Assembly (NCBI GenBank): GCA_030725745.1
Contig: JANRFH010000024.1
Location: forward strand, 1 to 64,000
Direction: 5' to 3'
Length of the DNA stretch: 64,000 nucleotides
DNA from: Akkermansiaceae bacterium
Lineage (GTDB): Bacteria > Verrucomicrobiota > Verrucomicrobiia > Verrucomicrobiales > Akkermansiaceae
This document shows positions 55,967 through 64,000 of this stretch, piece by piece. Within the stretch, counting starts at the first letter, position 1; each line of letters starts with the position of its first letter. A program made the position numbers and the translations under genes. Below the pieces are notes generated by a model, which had not been told where the DNA came from, did no database searches, and was given only the letters and a program-made list of their open reading frames with translations.

Positions 55967-56623
55967 TCAACCAAACACATACAGGCACACGGCAAGCACA
56001 TGGCAGACGCTTCCTGTTAGAACAAACAGATGCCAGATGGCGTGATTATACGGCAGCTTGTTCCATACGAAAAACACCACCCCCAGCGTGTAGGCAAGCC
56101 CACCCGCCACCAACCAAGCCATCCCCGCAGATGGCAACGCCTTCCACAGCGGAACAATCGCCAGAAGGATCAGCCACCCCATGAGCAGATAGAGCGCAGT
56201 GGAGAACCAATGATCCTTTTTTCCCTTCCACAAGGTCTTCATGCAAACCCCGGCGACAGCCATCCCCCAGACCGCTCCGAAAATCGACCACCCCCACGCT
56301 CCACGAAGCGTGATCAGAGTAAAGGGCGTGTAAGAACCGGCGATGAGCAGATAGATACAAATGTGATCTAGCGTCTGGAATCGCGCCTTCCACCGGAGCG
56401 TGGTCGAGAAATGATAGAGCGTGGACGAGGAATACAGCACGATGAGCGACATCCCGAACACCACCGCAGAAACCATCTTAAGAGAATCCCCGGCAGCCAA
56501 CACCAGCATCGTCACCAACGCCCCCACACTGAAAGCGATGCCCACCGCATGGGTCACCATACTGGCGACCTCTTCGCGATGCGTGTCGCACAGTTGAGAT
56601 CGGACTTCGGGTTCGGTTTCCAT
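55967..56623 (-). CDS. PAQR/hemolysin III family membrane protein
   Basis: A seven-helix membrane protein of 218 aa from the chosen start. The PAQR signatures are SSTLYHFSTTL in helix 2, FQTLDHICIYLLIAGSYTPF in helix 3 and NHAIWHLFVLTGS in helix 7, including the conserved histidines and aspartate that suggest a metal site. Bacterial members are called hemolysin III, but a true lytic role is rarely shown. The ATG at 56623 is chosen because AGGGGG lies eight bases before it. Two earlier starts are possible (56641, 56704). Confidence 0.88.
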   Translation of the reverse strand: METEPEVRSQLCDTHREEVASMVTHAVGIAFSVGALVTMLVLAAGDSLKMVSAVVFGMSLIVLYSSSTLYHFSTTLRWKARFQTLDHICIYLLIAGSYTPFTLITLRGAWGWSIFGAVWGMAVAGVCMKTLWKGKKDHWFSTALYLLMGWLILLAIVPLWKALPSAGMAWLVAGGLAYTLGVVFFVWNKLPYNHAIWHLFVLTGSVCHVLAVCLYVFG

Positions 56624-56710
56624 GGATGCTGCCCCCTTCATCGCGCCGGAGGACAGCTTTGTCCAGCGAACGTCCTCATCAGTCGCCAGACCTTGGACTA
56701 CCACTCGACA

Positions 56711-57013
56711 CTAGTCCCATCTCCAGTCAATCAAGCCGGATGAGGTTTTCTCACCGTTCTGCTTCCTCTTCCTATCATCTTCTTTATCACGCTGCCGTCG
56801 TTCGGAGACCTTCGTATCTCGGGAGGATGCGGCCAGCAAGGCTTGCCGGTGAGCCGATTCATGAGTCGCACCTGTGGAAACTGCGTTCTGGTAAGCCTCC
56901 CTGTAGGTTGGCCCCGAGGGATCACCTGTGAATGCGTCTTTCACATACACAGTGCACGAACACATCCAAACGCATATGACACATACCGAAAAAGATCCAA
57001 TTTCCTTCCTCAT
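56711..57013 (-). CDS. Small lipoprotein, unknown function
   Basis: A 100-aa protein from the ATG at 57013, which gives a signal peptide ending in the lipobox WMCSC. The mature part is charged and helical (YREAYQNAVSTG, then a KRQRDKEDDRKRK stretch). No domain is recognised. The frame opens at a TTG 12 codons earlier, which would bury the signal. It is 87 bp above the PAQR gene on the same strand. Confidence 0.55.
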   Translation of the reverse strand: MRKEIGSFSVCVICVWMCSCTVYVKDAFTGDPSGPTYREAYQNAVSTGATHESAHRQALLAASSRDTKVSERRQRDKEDDRKRKQNGEKTSSGLIDWRWD

Positions 57014-57101
57014 ATTAAGAAGCGTCAGGAACGCGGAACCATTTAGCAACTCTCAACTAATCGACTACTTGCAGACTGTCGCGCATCTCCATTTCGCCAC
57101 C

Positions 57102-57500
57102 CTACCCTAGCTCTTCCTCAATGAACTCAAGCACGAGATCCACGAGTTCATCCATGCCTGCCGGTAGTTCTTCTTCGATCGAGGCTAGGTAGTCGGCTTC
57201 GGTTTCGCTATAGTCGCCGCGATCTTCGCTGCGGGTGCCGCACCAACGGCTGGCGTTGAGGGGATCGACGATGCCTTGGGCACCGATGAGATCGAAGGAT
57301 TTGATCACGCGCTGGTGATCGATCGGGCTCTGCCAGAACTCGTGAAGGCGATCTTCGCTCTCAAGGATAGGCACGGTTTCATACACGTCCATGAGCGCAC
57401 GTTCTTCGCGGCTAAGGGCACGCTCGCCCGATTCGCTCTCGAGGCTATCGATGAGCATTTCAACTTCGTCCGGCCATTCAATAGGTTCCTGAAAATTCAT
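57102..57500 (-). CDS. Small acidic protein, unknown function
   Basis: A 132-aa acidic protein from ATG 57500. It has no signal peptide. EFWQSPIDHQRVIKSFDLIGA and NASRWCGTRSEDRGDYSETE are the most distinctive parts, and the end is a run of glutamates. I do not recognise the family. A TTGGCA, 18 bases, TACATC box pair (57537-57508) lies seven bases before the ATG, again fitting a leaderless message, though the match is weak. Confidence 0.62.
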   Translation of the reverse strand: MNFQEPIEWPDEVEMLIDSLESESGERALSREERALMDVYETVPILESEDRLHEFWQSPIDHQRVIKSFDLIGAQGIVDPLNASRWCGTRSEDRGDYSETEADYLASIEEELPAGMDELVDLVLEFIEEELG

Positions 57501-57592
57501 TTGCGCGGATGTAGGACACAGGAGCATTCCTTGCCAAGCTAAACCAAGGCTGTTCGTGCAGATTTTCTATTTTTGCGAGAGCTAGCTAAATG

Positions 57593-58528
57593 TTAGGGAT
57601 TTACTCTTTCCGGAACTTTTGCACGCGCTCTCTGCATGAGCACTAGTGAGATAACAACGATACAGGCGCCAGTAATTAGCCCCCAGCCTGCGGTTTCCCC
57701 TTTCAGGAAAACCAAGGACTCACTCATCCCACAAAGCGGGATTAGGAAACGGTAGCCCGCCAGCAGGGGTACGGGGAACTTTGTGGACAGGTGATTCCAC
57801 AGTGCGAAGGCGAACGCTGAGACGAAGCTAAGCCAGCATGTGATGAGGATAACCACCGGGTTTCCCATTAATTCAGCGATCCGCGCGAACGAACCCACGC
57901 CCGCCAGCAGCAGAAGCACGCCGCCAAGCGCAAGCGAGAAGCCGGTGGCAGCGCGCGCGCCGATCCCTTTGCCCAATTTCCCGAATTCGATGATGCCGAT
58001 GGCTCCCATGCCGGTGGCACCGATCATAAGAATGGAACCGAGCAAGGGCTGTCCCGCATCGGCACCAGGCTTAGCTACCGCTAGGGTGATACCGAATGCG
58101 CCTAAGAGCAGTGCCAGCCATTGCCCGCGATTCGGCTTTGGAGCATTGGAGAGCAAGGGAGCAAGGATGACCCACCAGAAGCTCCCACTTGATACTAGCA
58201 GACCCGTGAGGCTGCCGCTCGCCACGGCGATGGCGTAGTAGAACAGTAGATATTGCCCGAAGGTCTGGGTCAGCGACATGGTGAGAAGCCGGGACTTCGG
58301 GCTGCGTTTGATTTCACTCCATGGATTTCTCGAAATGAGCAGCAGCGCCACTCCGGCGACAGTGAAGCGCACCCCGGCAAACCACCAGTAATCCCCCAGC
58401 CCGGGATCGAATCCCTGCTCCTGCCAGATGGCGTAGACCGTTTTCAGACAGGGAAAAGCGCTACCCCACAGCAAAGCGCAGAGCAATGCTCCGGGCAAAA
58501 CTTTGAACCAACGCTGATCAACCTCCAC
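57593..58528 (-). CDS. EamA/DMT family transporter
   Basis: A 311-aa drug/metabolite transporter with ten predicted helices in two EamA repeats. The first repeat has LLCALLWGSAFPCLK and LTQTFGQYLLFYYAIA; the second contains GLITGACIVVISLVLM near the end. The start is a GTG at 58528, 22 bp after the GH95-like gene stop, so it is the last gene of that operon. Export or import of a sugar breakdown product would fit the context, but the substrate is unknown. Confidence 0.88.
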   Translation of the reverse strand: MEVDQRWFKVLPGALLCALLWGSAFPCLKTVYAIWQEQGFDPGLGDYWWFAGVRFTVAGVALLLISRNPWSEIKRSPKSRLLTMSLTQTFGQYLLFYYAIAVASGSLTGLLVSSGSFWWVILAPLLSNAPKPNRGQWLALLLGAFGITLAVAKPGADAGQPLLGSILMIGATGMGAIGIIEFGKLGKGIGARAATGFSLALGGVLLLLAGVGSFARIAELMGNPVVILITCWLSFVSAFAFALWNHLSTKFPVPLLAGYRFLIPLCGMSESLVFLKGETAGWGLITGACIVVISLVLMQRARAKVPERVNP

Positions 58529-58550
58529 GCGGCGGAACGTGGCACCGAAT

Positions 58551-60875
58551 TTACTTCAATCCGAATGAATTCAGTTTTTTTGGATGTGGGTCGACAGGCA
58601 GCACCGAGGCTTTACCCTCCAGCCCTTCCGCAAAGAGAAGGACTTCCTCTCCTGCACGAAGATCAATTTCAAAAACACCATCTGCAGTGGATTTCACCCG
58701 ATCTTCAGGTATGCCTTCGACACGAACCTTGCCAGACAAATCAGAGGAGAGCACACAAGGCTCACCCGCCCTGCTTTTGATCGAAACAAACTGAGTTTCA
58801 CCATCCTTACGGACGGCGCTGAGTTCGAAGCCACCCGCTGCAAGCATCCCGGAGAAACTGGCGTTCTTCCATGAATCTGGCATTGCCGGAAACACCCGCA
58901 CCTTTCCACCCCAGCTCTGCAAGAGCATTTGTTGAAGGGAATCACACAATGAGAATGGTGTCTCTGTCACCGGTTGCATCAAACTTGTTTCCGTATACAT
59001 CGTGGTGCCGTGAATGGCTGTTGGATTATCAGGGAAAACCTCATCCATCCTCATGAAGATATCGAGGTAAGAGGCCGCCTTTTCACCATCGCCTTGTAGA
59101 GCGTGCATCGCTGCTGCAGCGCTGTAAGAATAACCGGTGCCCTTATTACCTTCTTCGAAAAGCTTGGTCCAGTGATCGACCGATTTCGAGATCAGCTCGC
59201 GGTTCTCTTTTTGTTCCACGTGCACAAGATGCAGAGGGTAAAACATTAGAAGATGCGAGTAATGCCGGTGCCCCTTGTCCAAGGGGAAATCCTTGGCTAC
59301 CATATAACCTGTCTCGTCGACAGGAAATGGAGCGAGGCGTTCGGCGATATCCTTCCACTTCGGGAGCAATGGGTCATCGATCTCATATTTCTCCGCGATA
59401 TGAATCAGTGTCTCCGTCCCCCAGCGGAAGAGCGCCATGTTGTAGTTGCAGTCGATACCACCACCATATTCCGGTGAGCGAGTCTCGGGTAGGTGAATCA
59501 GGCCGTCATCCCCTTCCACCATATTAAAGATATAGTAGTTCACCGCTTTGGTGAGCAACGGGAAGAATTTTTCCTTCGTGCGCTTCTCGTCCATGGTGCG
59601 TTGCAGCATGAGCCAGTAGTCATGGCACAACCACGTGAAGTCCCCCATAAATCCAAGATTATCATTCTTCGGGCTTATGAAAGTCTGCGGTGCCACCGTC
59701 GACAACCCTGCTGCCTGACCCTTGTATTTTTCGGGCATATTGGACACAAAGATATCGAAGCTTTCATCCATCTTGGTAAACAGACTCTCCGCCACCTCCA
59801 TGCGGTTCGCTGTACTAAGAAACCAGTAGGAGAGCTGCGTATTGAGATCGAACCAACCGTTCGCCCATCCGGTGCTTTCAGTGATCCAAGGCCCCATCGT
59901 ATCCATATAGGCACGACCTTTGCGCGCACCTGATGCGAATTTGTAAATTTGGATCCAGTAGAAACTTTCCATTTCAGTATCGTCGATGCTCAGGAAACTC
60001 TTGGGATAGTAGGAATGCCACCACCTGCGGTGACGCTTCGTGAAATCGGCAAACGATTCGTCCTTCACGTCCTCCAAGTGCGCCACCGCATCTGAGAGAG
60101 CAGTCTCCTTGGGAAAGCTGTGCTCAATAGAAATCATCAATAGCCTACCACCCTTGTCCGTGTCGCGAATGAACCATGCCGTGCCCGTTTCACCGCCCAT
60201 CACCATATCTTGTCTGCAGGTATGGAAGTCTCCTTCTTTCGAAACGACCGGCTTCGGGTTGTATTTGTAAGGGGCCTTGTGCCACCTCAGCCGCGACGAC
60301 ATGGCTTTGTCACCCTTCTCCGCGACCATATCATCCGCTTGCTTACGTGCTGGCGGGATCGCTTCTAATGGCTCCCACTCAATCGAGAAACCGTCTTCAC
60401 CCTCTGACGGCTTGAAATCGTAAGCGATGACCATGTCCTCGTTATGCGTCAAACTCGTGAGATCTATGTGCCCCTTATCCGTCAACACACGTCCCGTCAC
60501 CTCAGCATCGTAAAGATTCAAACGCCCTTTGAAGCCTGTAATCTTCCCCTCGGTCTTTAGAACGAAATAACCAACAGGTAGCCGTGCGTATCTTAGGAAG
60601 TTCTCGTTGGAATTCCCATGCTCCTCCACGTCAGAGCGACCGATACTGATTCGTATGCGGTTTTCATCGAGCTGGTGAAAAGTGGAGCCTAGCATTCCAT
60701 TCCCTGTGAATGGCCCTTCATACCATGCCTGAGGAGCACGCTCCCAAGTAAGATCGTGACGAGACAAAAAGTCCTTCCAATCCACTTCTGCGGAAGCCTT
60801 CTGCATACCTCCGATCAGAAGTAAGGAAAGAGAAGCTACGAGTCCTCCAATGCGTCGATTGTAATGCGGTTTCAT
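58551..60875 (-). CDS. GH95-like glycosidase, divergent, exported
   Basis: A 774-aa exported protein of the GH95/GH65-like alpha/alpha-barrel group. A signal peptide of about 30 residues is followed by a beta-sandwich domain (about 31-290) and the barrel. The possible acid is Glu469 in RSPEYGGG. In the catalytic asparagine segment it reads FDLNTQLSYW, with Asp343 and Asn345, where typical GH95 has N-x-N, so the first asparagine is replaced. It could therefore have altered specificity, such as L-galactose, or another mechanism. It follows the other GH95 gene by 15 bp and belongs to the same operon. Confidence 0.82.
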   Translation of the reverse strand: MKPHYNRRIGGLVASLSLLLIGGMQKASAEVDWKDFLSRHDLTWERAPQAWYEGPFTGNGMLGSTFHQLDENRIRISIGRSDVEEHGNSNENFLRYARLPVGYFVLKTEGKITGFKGRLNLYDAEVTGRVLTDKGHIDLTSLTHNEDMVIAYDFKPSEGEDGFSIEWEPLEAIPPARKQADDMVAEKGDKAMSSRLRWHKAPYKYNPKPVVSKEGDFHTCRQDMVMGGETGTAWFIRDTDKGGRLLMISIEHSFPKETALSDAVAHLEDVKDESFADFTKRHRRWWHSYYPKSFLSIDDTEMESFYWIQIYKFASGARKGRAYMDTMGPWITESTGWANGWFDLNTQLSYWFLSTANRMEVAESLFTKMDESFDIFVSNMPEKYKGQAAGLSTVAPQTFISPKNDNLGFMGDFTWLCHDYWLMLQRTMDEKRTKEKFFPLLTKAVNYYIFNMVEGDDGLIHLPETRSPEYGGGIDCNYNMALFRWGTETLIHIAEKYEIDDPLLPKWKDIAERLAPFPVDETGYMVAKDFPLDKGHRHYSHLLMFYPLHLVHVEQKENRELISKSVDHWTKLFEEGNKGTGYSYSAAAAMHALQGDGEKAASYLDIFMRMDEVFPDNPTAIHGTTMYTETSLMQPVTETPFSLCDSLQQMLLQSWGGKVRVFPAMPDSWKNASFSGMLAAGGFELSAVRKDGETQFVSIKSRAGEPCVLSSDLSGKVRVEGIPEDRVKSTADGVFEIDLRAGEEVLLFAEGLEGKASVLPVDPHPKKLNSFGLK

Positions 60876-60890
60876 AAAGTTGGTTGGTTC

Positions 60891-63383
60891 TTATTTCAGA
60901 GTCGCTTTGACCTGTAACGTTTCACCCTTGAGCATTTTCAGCGAACGATACTTGGAGCCGTGCGGAGATTCCAACAGTCGATCCGATTTACTCGATTCGA
61001 TTTCTGCAAGCTCACTGGGAAACTTGATATCGAATTCCGTATCCCTCTCCGCGGTTAGATCAAACTCAATCTTCTTAGATTCCATATCCCATTTTGCGGA
61101 GACACGCACACCTGAACGAGTCAGCATATCGTGAAAACTACCCTGCGCCCACTCCTCAGGAAGTGCCGGAAAGAGCCGAAGCATATCAGCTTCAGATCCA
61201 CAGAGCATCTCGATGACAGCTGCCGGGATACCGAAGTTTGCATCCATCTGGAAAGGTGCGGTGCGCCCCCACCAGAAGTCCATGGTGACCCCCATTTTCC
61301 GCCAGTCATTGTGATAGGTGAAGAAGTTCTTACCCACTGTCACACGAGCAAGGATGCCTAGCGTCTCCATCGCCTTCTCGCTCTCACCTAGGCGCGCCCA
61401 GACATTCGCCATGTGCGCGAGAGACCAACCTGTCTGTGATTTCAGGCCGATTCTTAGGCGCTTCTCAATCGCTACCCGCGCGGCCTTGTAGAGTTCCGGT
61501 TCATTTTCCTCACGAATCTCGAAGCCGGGAAACAGTGGATAGATATGTGATTGGTGACGGTGTTCGTAGTTATCCTTGAAGTCGGGATGCAACCACTCTT
61601 TGAGCGCACCGTCCTCATTGATCTCATACTCCGGCATGTCGGTGAGAAGGGCTTTCCACCTCGCCACATCGTCCTGCTTGATATCGAGCAACTCGCAGGA
61701 ATGGATCAGATTTGTCAAAACCTCCTTCGCAATCGCGACCGTAATCGTCGAGTTGATCTGAACTTTAATATTCGTTTTACGACCCGTCTTCGGATCCATC
61801 ACGACCTTGTCCACAGGCTCATTCTCGGGAGACTGGGACGGGAAGAACATGTTCTTCCCGTTCTCGTCCTTTACGATGAAGTCCTCATAAAAAAGTGCGA
61901 CCTCCTCCATGAACGGTATCGCCCGCTTTTCCAAAAACTCCTTATCACCGGTGAAAAGGTAGTAGTCATTGTAAAACGCAGCCAGCCATCCGGCTGCATC
62001 CGTCCAATAAACTACATGTGGAGCAGTGTGGCGCATCACCCCGGAATCCGGCGACATAAAGGGCGGAATGTAGATCCCCCTGCATCCATAGAGCTGCTTC
62101 GCATTCGTGCGAAACTCATCCATGTGCGCATCAAAATAATCGTAGAATGCCATCATGGACTCTTCCAAATTACCGGGAAGTCCCTGCCAGTAGGTCATCT
62201 GGAGATTCTCGTTGTTTCCGTAAAGAGAAGACCATGGCGGAGCGTAGTCGCCGTTCCAAATGCCCTGAAGGTTTGCCGGGTAGCCACCCGCCTTGCTACT
62301 GGAGATCAGTAGGTAGCGCCCGTAGTCGAAGAGCTTTTCAAGAAGCTCGTTCGAGGGCTTTCCTTGATACGCCTCTAGCAAAAGCACTTCGTTCGGCGTG
62401 TCGCGTTTCCCTCCTGTGTTAATCGTCACACCCATGGCGTTAAACTTCGCACGGTGCAGTGAGTCGTGTTTTTCTAACAAGGCATCGTAGTTACCGCCAA
62501 GTTCAGACAGTTGCTTCTTGAGACGTGGCACCGCCACATCACCCGCTTCGTTGGCATAAAAACCGACGACAAGCGTGACCTCATTGGCTGCACTGAAGGT
62601 GATCGATTTATCTTCCACCGCATGGCTCCCACCATTCACATGAACTTGTACCACTCCGCCAAACTCCCCACCATCCGAGCCATCTGCACGGAATTCCACG
62701 AACCCATCCGAAGACGTGGTCTTGTAGGTAAAACCGGGATCCATGGTCGATCCGTTCTGAGCAAGGGCGTCCATCAAGTCGTGGATATCGAGGGTCACAG
62801 CTCCACTCACGGAGCCAGCTTTGTCCGCCCGTATCGACATGACTGAGACATCATCGGGAATCGAAACGAACAGAGATCTCTTAAACCTCGTCTCGCCATC
62901 CCTCCATTTCACCACCGACTCGCCGCTTTCGAAATCGAGTGTGCGTGAGTAATCCTCGAACATCAGATCGGTCTCTGCCGAGATCAGCATGTCGAAGGCC
63001 GGATGATAAACGGCGTTCTTCCCATCAAAACCCATCTCTCTCATTTTCGAAGGGTAATGACCGTTTGCCTCCAGGTATTTGCCTTCCTTCAGGAGCTCAC
63101 GCACCACCGGCAGCTCTACTGAAAGATCAGGCAGCACAGGTATCTTTCCTCCGTACCAAAGTTCGTTGTGATTGAAAAGTACGCGCTCGGAGCTGATCGA
63201 ACCGTAAACCAGTGCACCGATCTTACCGTTCCCGGATGGCAATCCCTCGCGCCAACCGTCTGCAGGGGTTACCAAGGTCATACCCCGGATGTAATCGGGT
63301 GTGTCTTCCGCAAATACCCAGGCACTCACGATCATTGAAGCGCTAAGGGAAAGTATGGATGTAATCTTGAATCTTTGTCTCAT
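60891..63383 (-). CDS. GH95 glycosidase (alpha-L-fucosidase/L-galactosidase type), exported
   Basis: An 830-aa exported enzyme with a signal peptide of about 25 residues. The N-terminal beta-sandwich has WREGLPSGNGKIGALVYG, the diagnostic GH95 start. In the barrel are YPANLQGIWNGD, the paired asparagines Asn391 and Asn393 (NNENLQMTYW) that act with the acid, and Glu520 in SQSPENEP. GH95 enzymes invert alpha-1,2-L-fucosyl bonds or cleave alpha-L-galactosides in plant and algal glycans. It lies between the uronate isomerase gene (44 bp gap) and the divergent GH95-like gene. Confidence 0.94.
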   Translation of the reverse strand: MRQRFKITSILSLSASMIVSAWVFAEDTPDYIRGMTLVTPADGWREGLPSGNGKIGALVYGSISSERVLFNHNELWYGGKIPVLPDLSVELPVVRELLKEGKYLEANGHYPSKMREMGFDGKNAVYHPAFDMLISAETDLMFEDYSRTLDFESGESVVKWRDGETRFKRSLFVSIPDDVSVMSIRADKAGSVSGAVTLDIHDLMDALAQNGSTMDPGFTYKTTSSDGFVEFRADGSDGGEFGGVVQVHVNGGSHAVEDKSITFSAANEVTLVVGFYANEAGDVAVPRLKKQLSELGGNYDALLEKHDSLHRAKFNAMGVTINTGGKRDTPNEVLLLEAYQGKPSNELLEKLFDYGRYLLISSSKAGGYPANLQGIWNGDYAPPWSSLYGNNENLQMTYWQGLPGNLEESMMAFYDYFDAHMDEFRTNAKQLYGCRGIYIPPFMSPDSGVMRHTAPHVVYWTDAAGWLAAFYNDYYLFTGDKEFLEKRAIPFMEEVALFYEDFIVKDENGKNMFFPSQSPENEPVDKVVMDPKTGRKTNIKVQINSTITVAIAKEVLTNLIHSCELLDIKQDDVARWKALLTDMPEYEINEDGALKEWLHPDFKDNYEHRHQSHIYPLFPGFEIREENEPELYKAARVAIEKRLRIGLKSQTGWSLAHMANVWARLGESEKAMETLGILARVTVGKNFFTYHNDWRKMGVTMDFWWGRTAPFQMDANFGIPAAVIEMLCGSEADMLRLFPALPEEWAQGSFHDMLTRSGVRVSAKWDMESKKIEFDLTAERDTEFDIKFPSELAEIESSKSDRLLESPHGSKYRSLKMLKGETLQVKATLK

Positions 63384-63427
63384 AGTAAAAAATTTCGCGC
63401 GGGACTAATTACCCGCGAAGGAGGCTC

Positions 63428-64000
63428 CTAGGCTTGACCGAAGAACTGAGCGGCATTGCCGTAGCAGATATTTTTCACCATCGCTCCGACCATTTCCTGA
63501 TCGTTAGGAATCGCTCCGCGCTCCATGTCATCCCCGAGCAACTGGCAGAGCAACCTACGAAAATACTCGTGGCGCGGAAAGCTCATCATGCTGCGCGAGT
63601 CTGTGAGCATCCCTACGAAATGAGAGAGCAACCCGAGGTTGGAAAGCGCATTGATCTGCCATTGCATGCCCTCTGCCTGATCGAGGAACCACCATCCGCT
63701 GCCGAACTGAACTTTTCCAGGAATCCCCTCCTCCGCGAAGTTTCCGCACATCGTAGCAAAGGCGTAGTTGTCTGAAGGGTTCAGATTGTAGAGAATCGTT
63801 TTCGGTAATTCACCACGTGCCGAAAGCTCACTGAGCAACAGGGCTAGCGACGGGATCTGTTGCACGTCGCCGATGGAGTCGCAACCCACATCAGCACCGA
63901 CCTTGTTGAACAGATCTGCGTTCACGTTGCGGATCGCGCCGAGATGAAGCTGCATCACCCAGCCGCGCTTGTGATAGAGCCCGCCGAGGAAAGCCATGAT
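63428..64000 (-). CDS. uxaC: Uronate isomerase UxaC, C-terminal part, cut by the window edge
   Basis: Only the C-terminal 190 or so residues are inside the window; the start lies beyond 64000. The segments GWVMQLHLGAIRN, FNKVGADVGCDSIGD, LNPSDNYAFATM and GMLTDSRSMMSFPRHEYFRR are highly characteristic of uronate isomerase, an amidohydrolase-fold enzyme that interconverts glucuronate and fructuronate or galacturonate and tagaturonate. HLGA and TDSRS belong to the active site. It heads the GH95 operon seen here, which suggests a uronate-containing glycan as substrate. Confidence 0.94.
   Translation of the reverse strand: MMAFLGGLYHKRGWVMQLHLGAIRNVNADLFNKVGADVGCDSIGDVQQIPSLALLLSELSARGELPKTILYNLNPSDNYAFATMCGNFAEEGIPGKVQFGSGWWFLDQAEGMQWQINALSNLGLLSHFVGMLTDSRSMMSFPRHEYFRRLLCQLLGDDMERGAIPNDQEMVGAMVKNICYGNAAQFFGQA

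Noticed and set aside
1-64000. CRISPR arrays, tRNA or rRNA genes, insertion sequences
   Set aside because: No regular spacer array, no tRNA or rRNA-like sequence and no transposase gene were seen. The repeats found are only those listed.

Overview
The window looks like the chromosome of a member of the Verrucomicrobiota, probably a marine polysaccharide degrader. The evidence is three giant pseudopilin-like proteins of the kind named Verru_Chthon cassette protein A, many arylsulfatases and fucosidases without SusC/SusD genes, an archaeal-type GlmU acyltransferase half, and frequent absence of clear ribosome binding sites. This is an inference from gene content; no rRNA or tRNA gene is present to confirm it. 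Almost the whole window is coding and the longest gene-free stretch is 274 bp.

Layout. (1) 1-11400 is housekeeping: ubiE/menG, msrA, an L,D-transpeptidase coupled to trpB, an M42 aminopeptidase, a glmM - acyltransferase - glmS operon for amino sugar synthesis, a membrane protein, a lysine-rich membrane protein and hemQ. (2) 11390-41412 is a long minus-strand accessory region for sulfated, fucose-containing polysaccharide: an oxidoreductase, two tandem SLC13-type permeases (one broken by a frameshift), a FucP-type symporter, a GH29 alpha-L-fucosidase, three sulfatases and a GH2 enzyme. Three copies of a two-gene module are interleaved with these. Each module is a 1140-1271 aa GspK/PilX-like prepilin followed directly by a small secreted protein of unknown function. 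(3) 41607-53397 holds an MFS transporter, a DEAD-box RNA helicase, a DUF1287 protein, a probable secreted protein with a damaged signal peptide, a lipoprotein, a coiled-coil/TPR protein and smc. (4) 53446-54868 is a pair of PIN-domain toxin-antitoxin operons, both with promoters placed as for leaderless mRNAs. (5) 54971-57527 has a CHK-like kinase, a PAQR/hemolysin III protein and small hypotheticals. (6) 57593-64000 is a second sugar operon: a uronate isomerase (cut by the window edge), two GH95-type glycosidases and an EamA transporter.

How the parts may work together. Sulfatases would strip sulfate from a fucan, GH29/GH95/GH2 enzymes would release fucose, galactose and related sugars, FucP would import fucose, the SLC13 permeases could move sulfate or dicarboxylates, and the uronate isomerase would channel glucuronate side groups. 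The pseudopilin plus partner modules lie next to these enzymes with tight spacing. The most interesting hypothesis here is that they form a surface or secretion apparatus dedicated to polysaccharide handling. No regulator, sulfatase-maturing enzyme or secretion ATPase is in the window.
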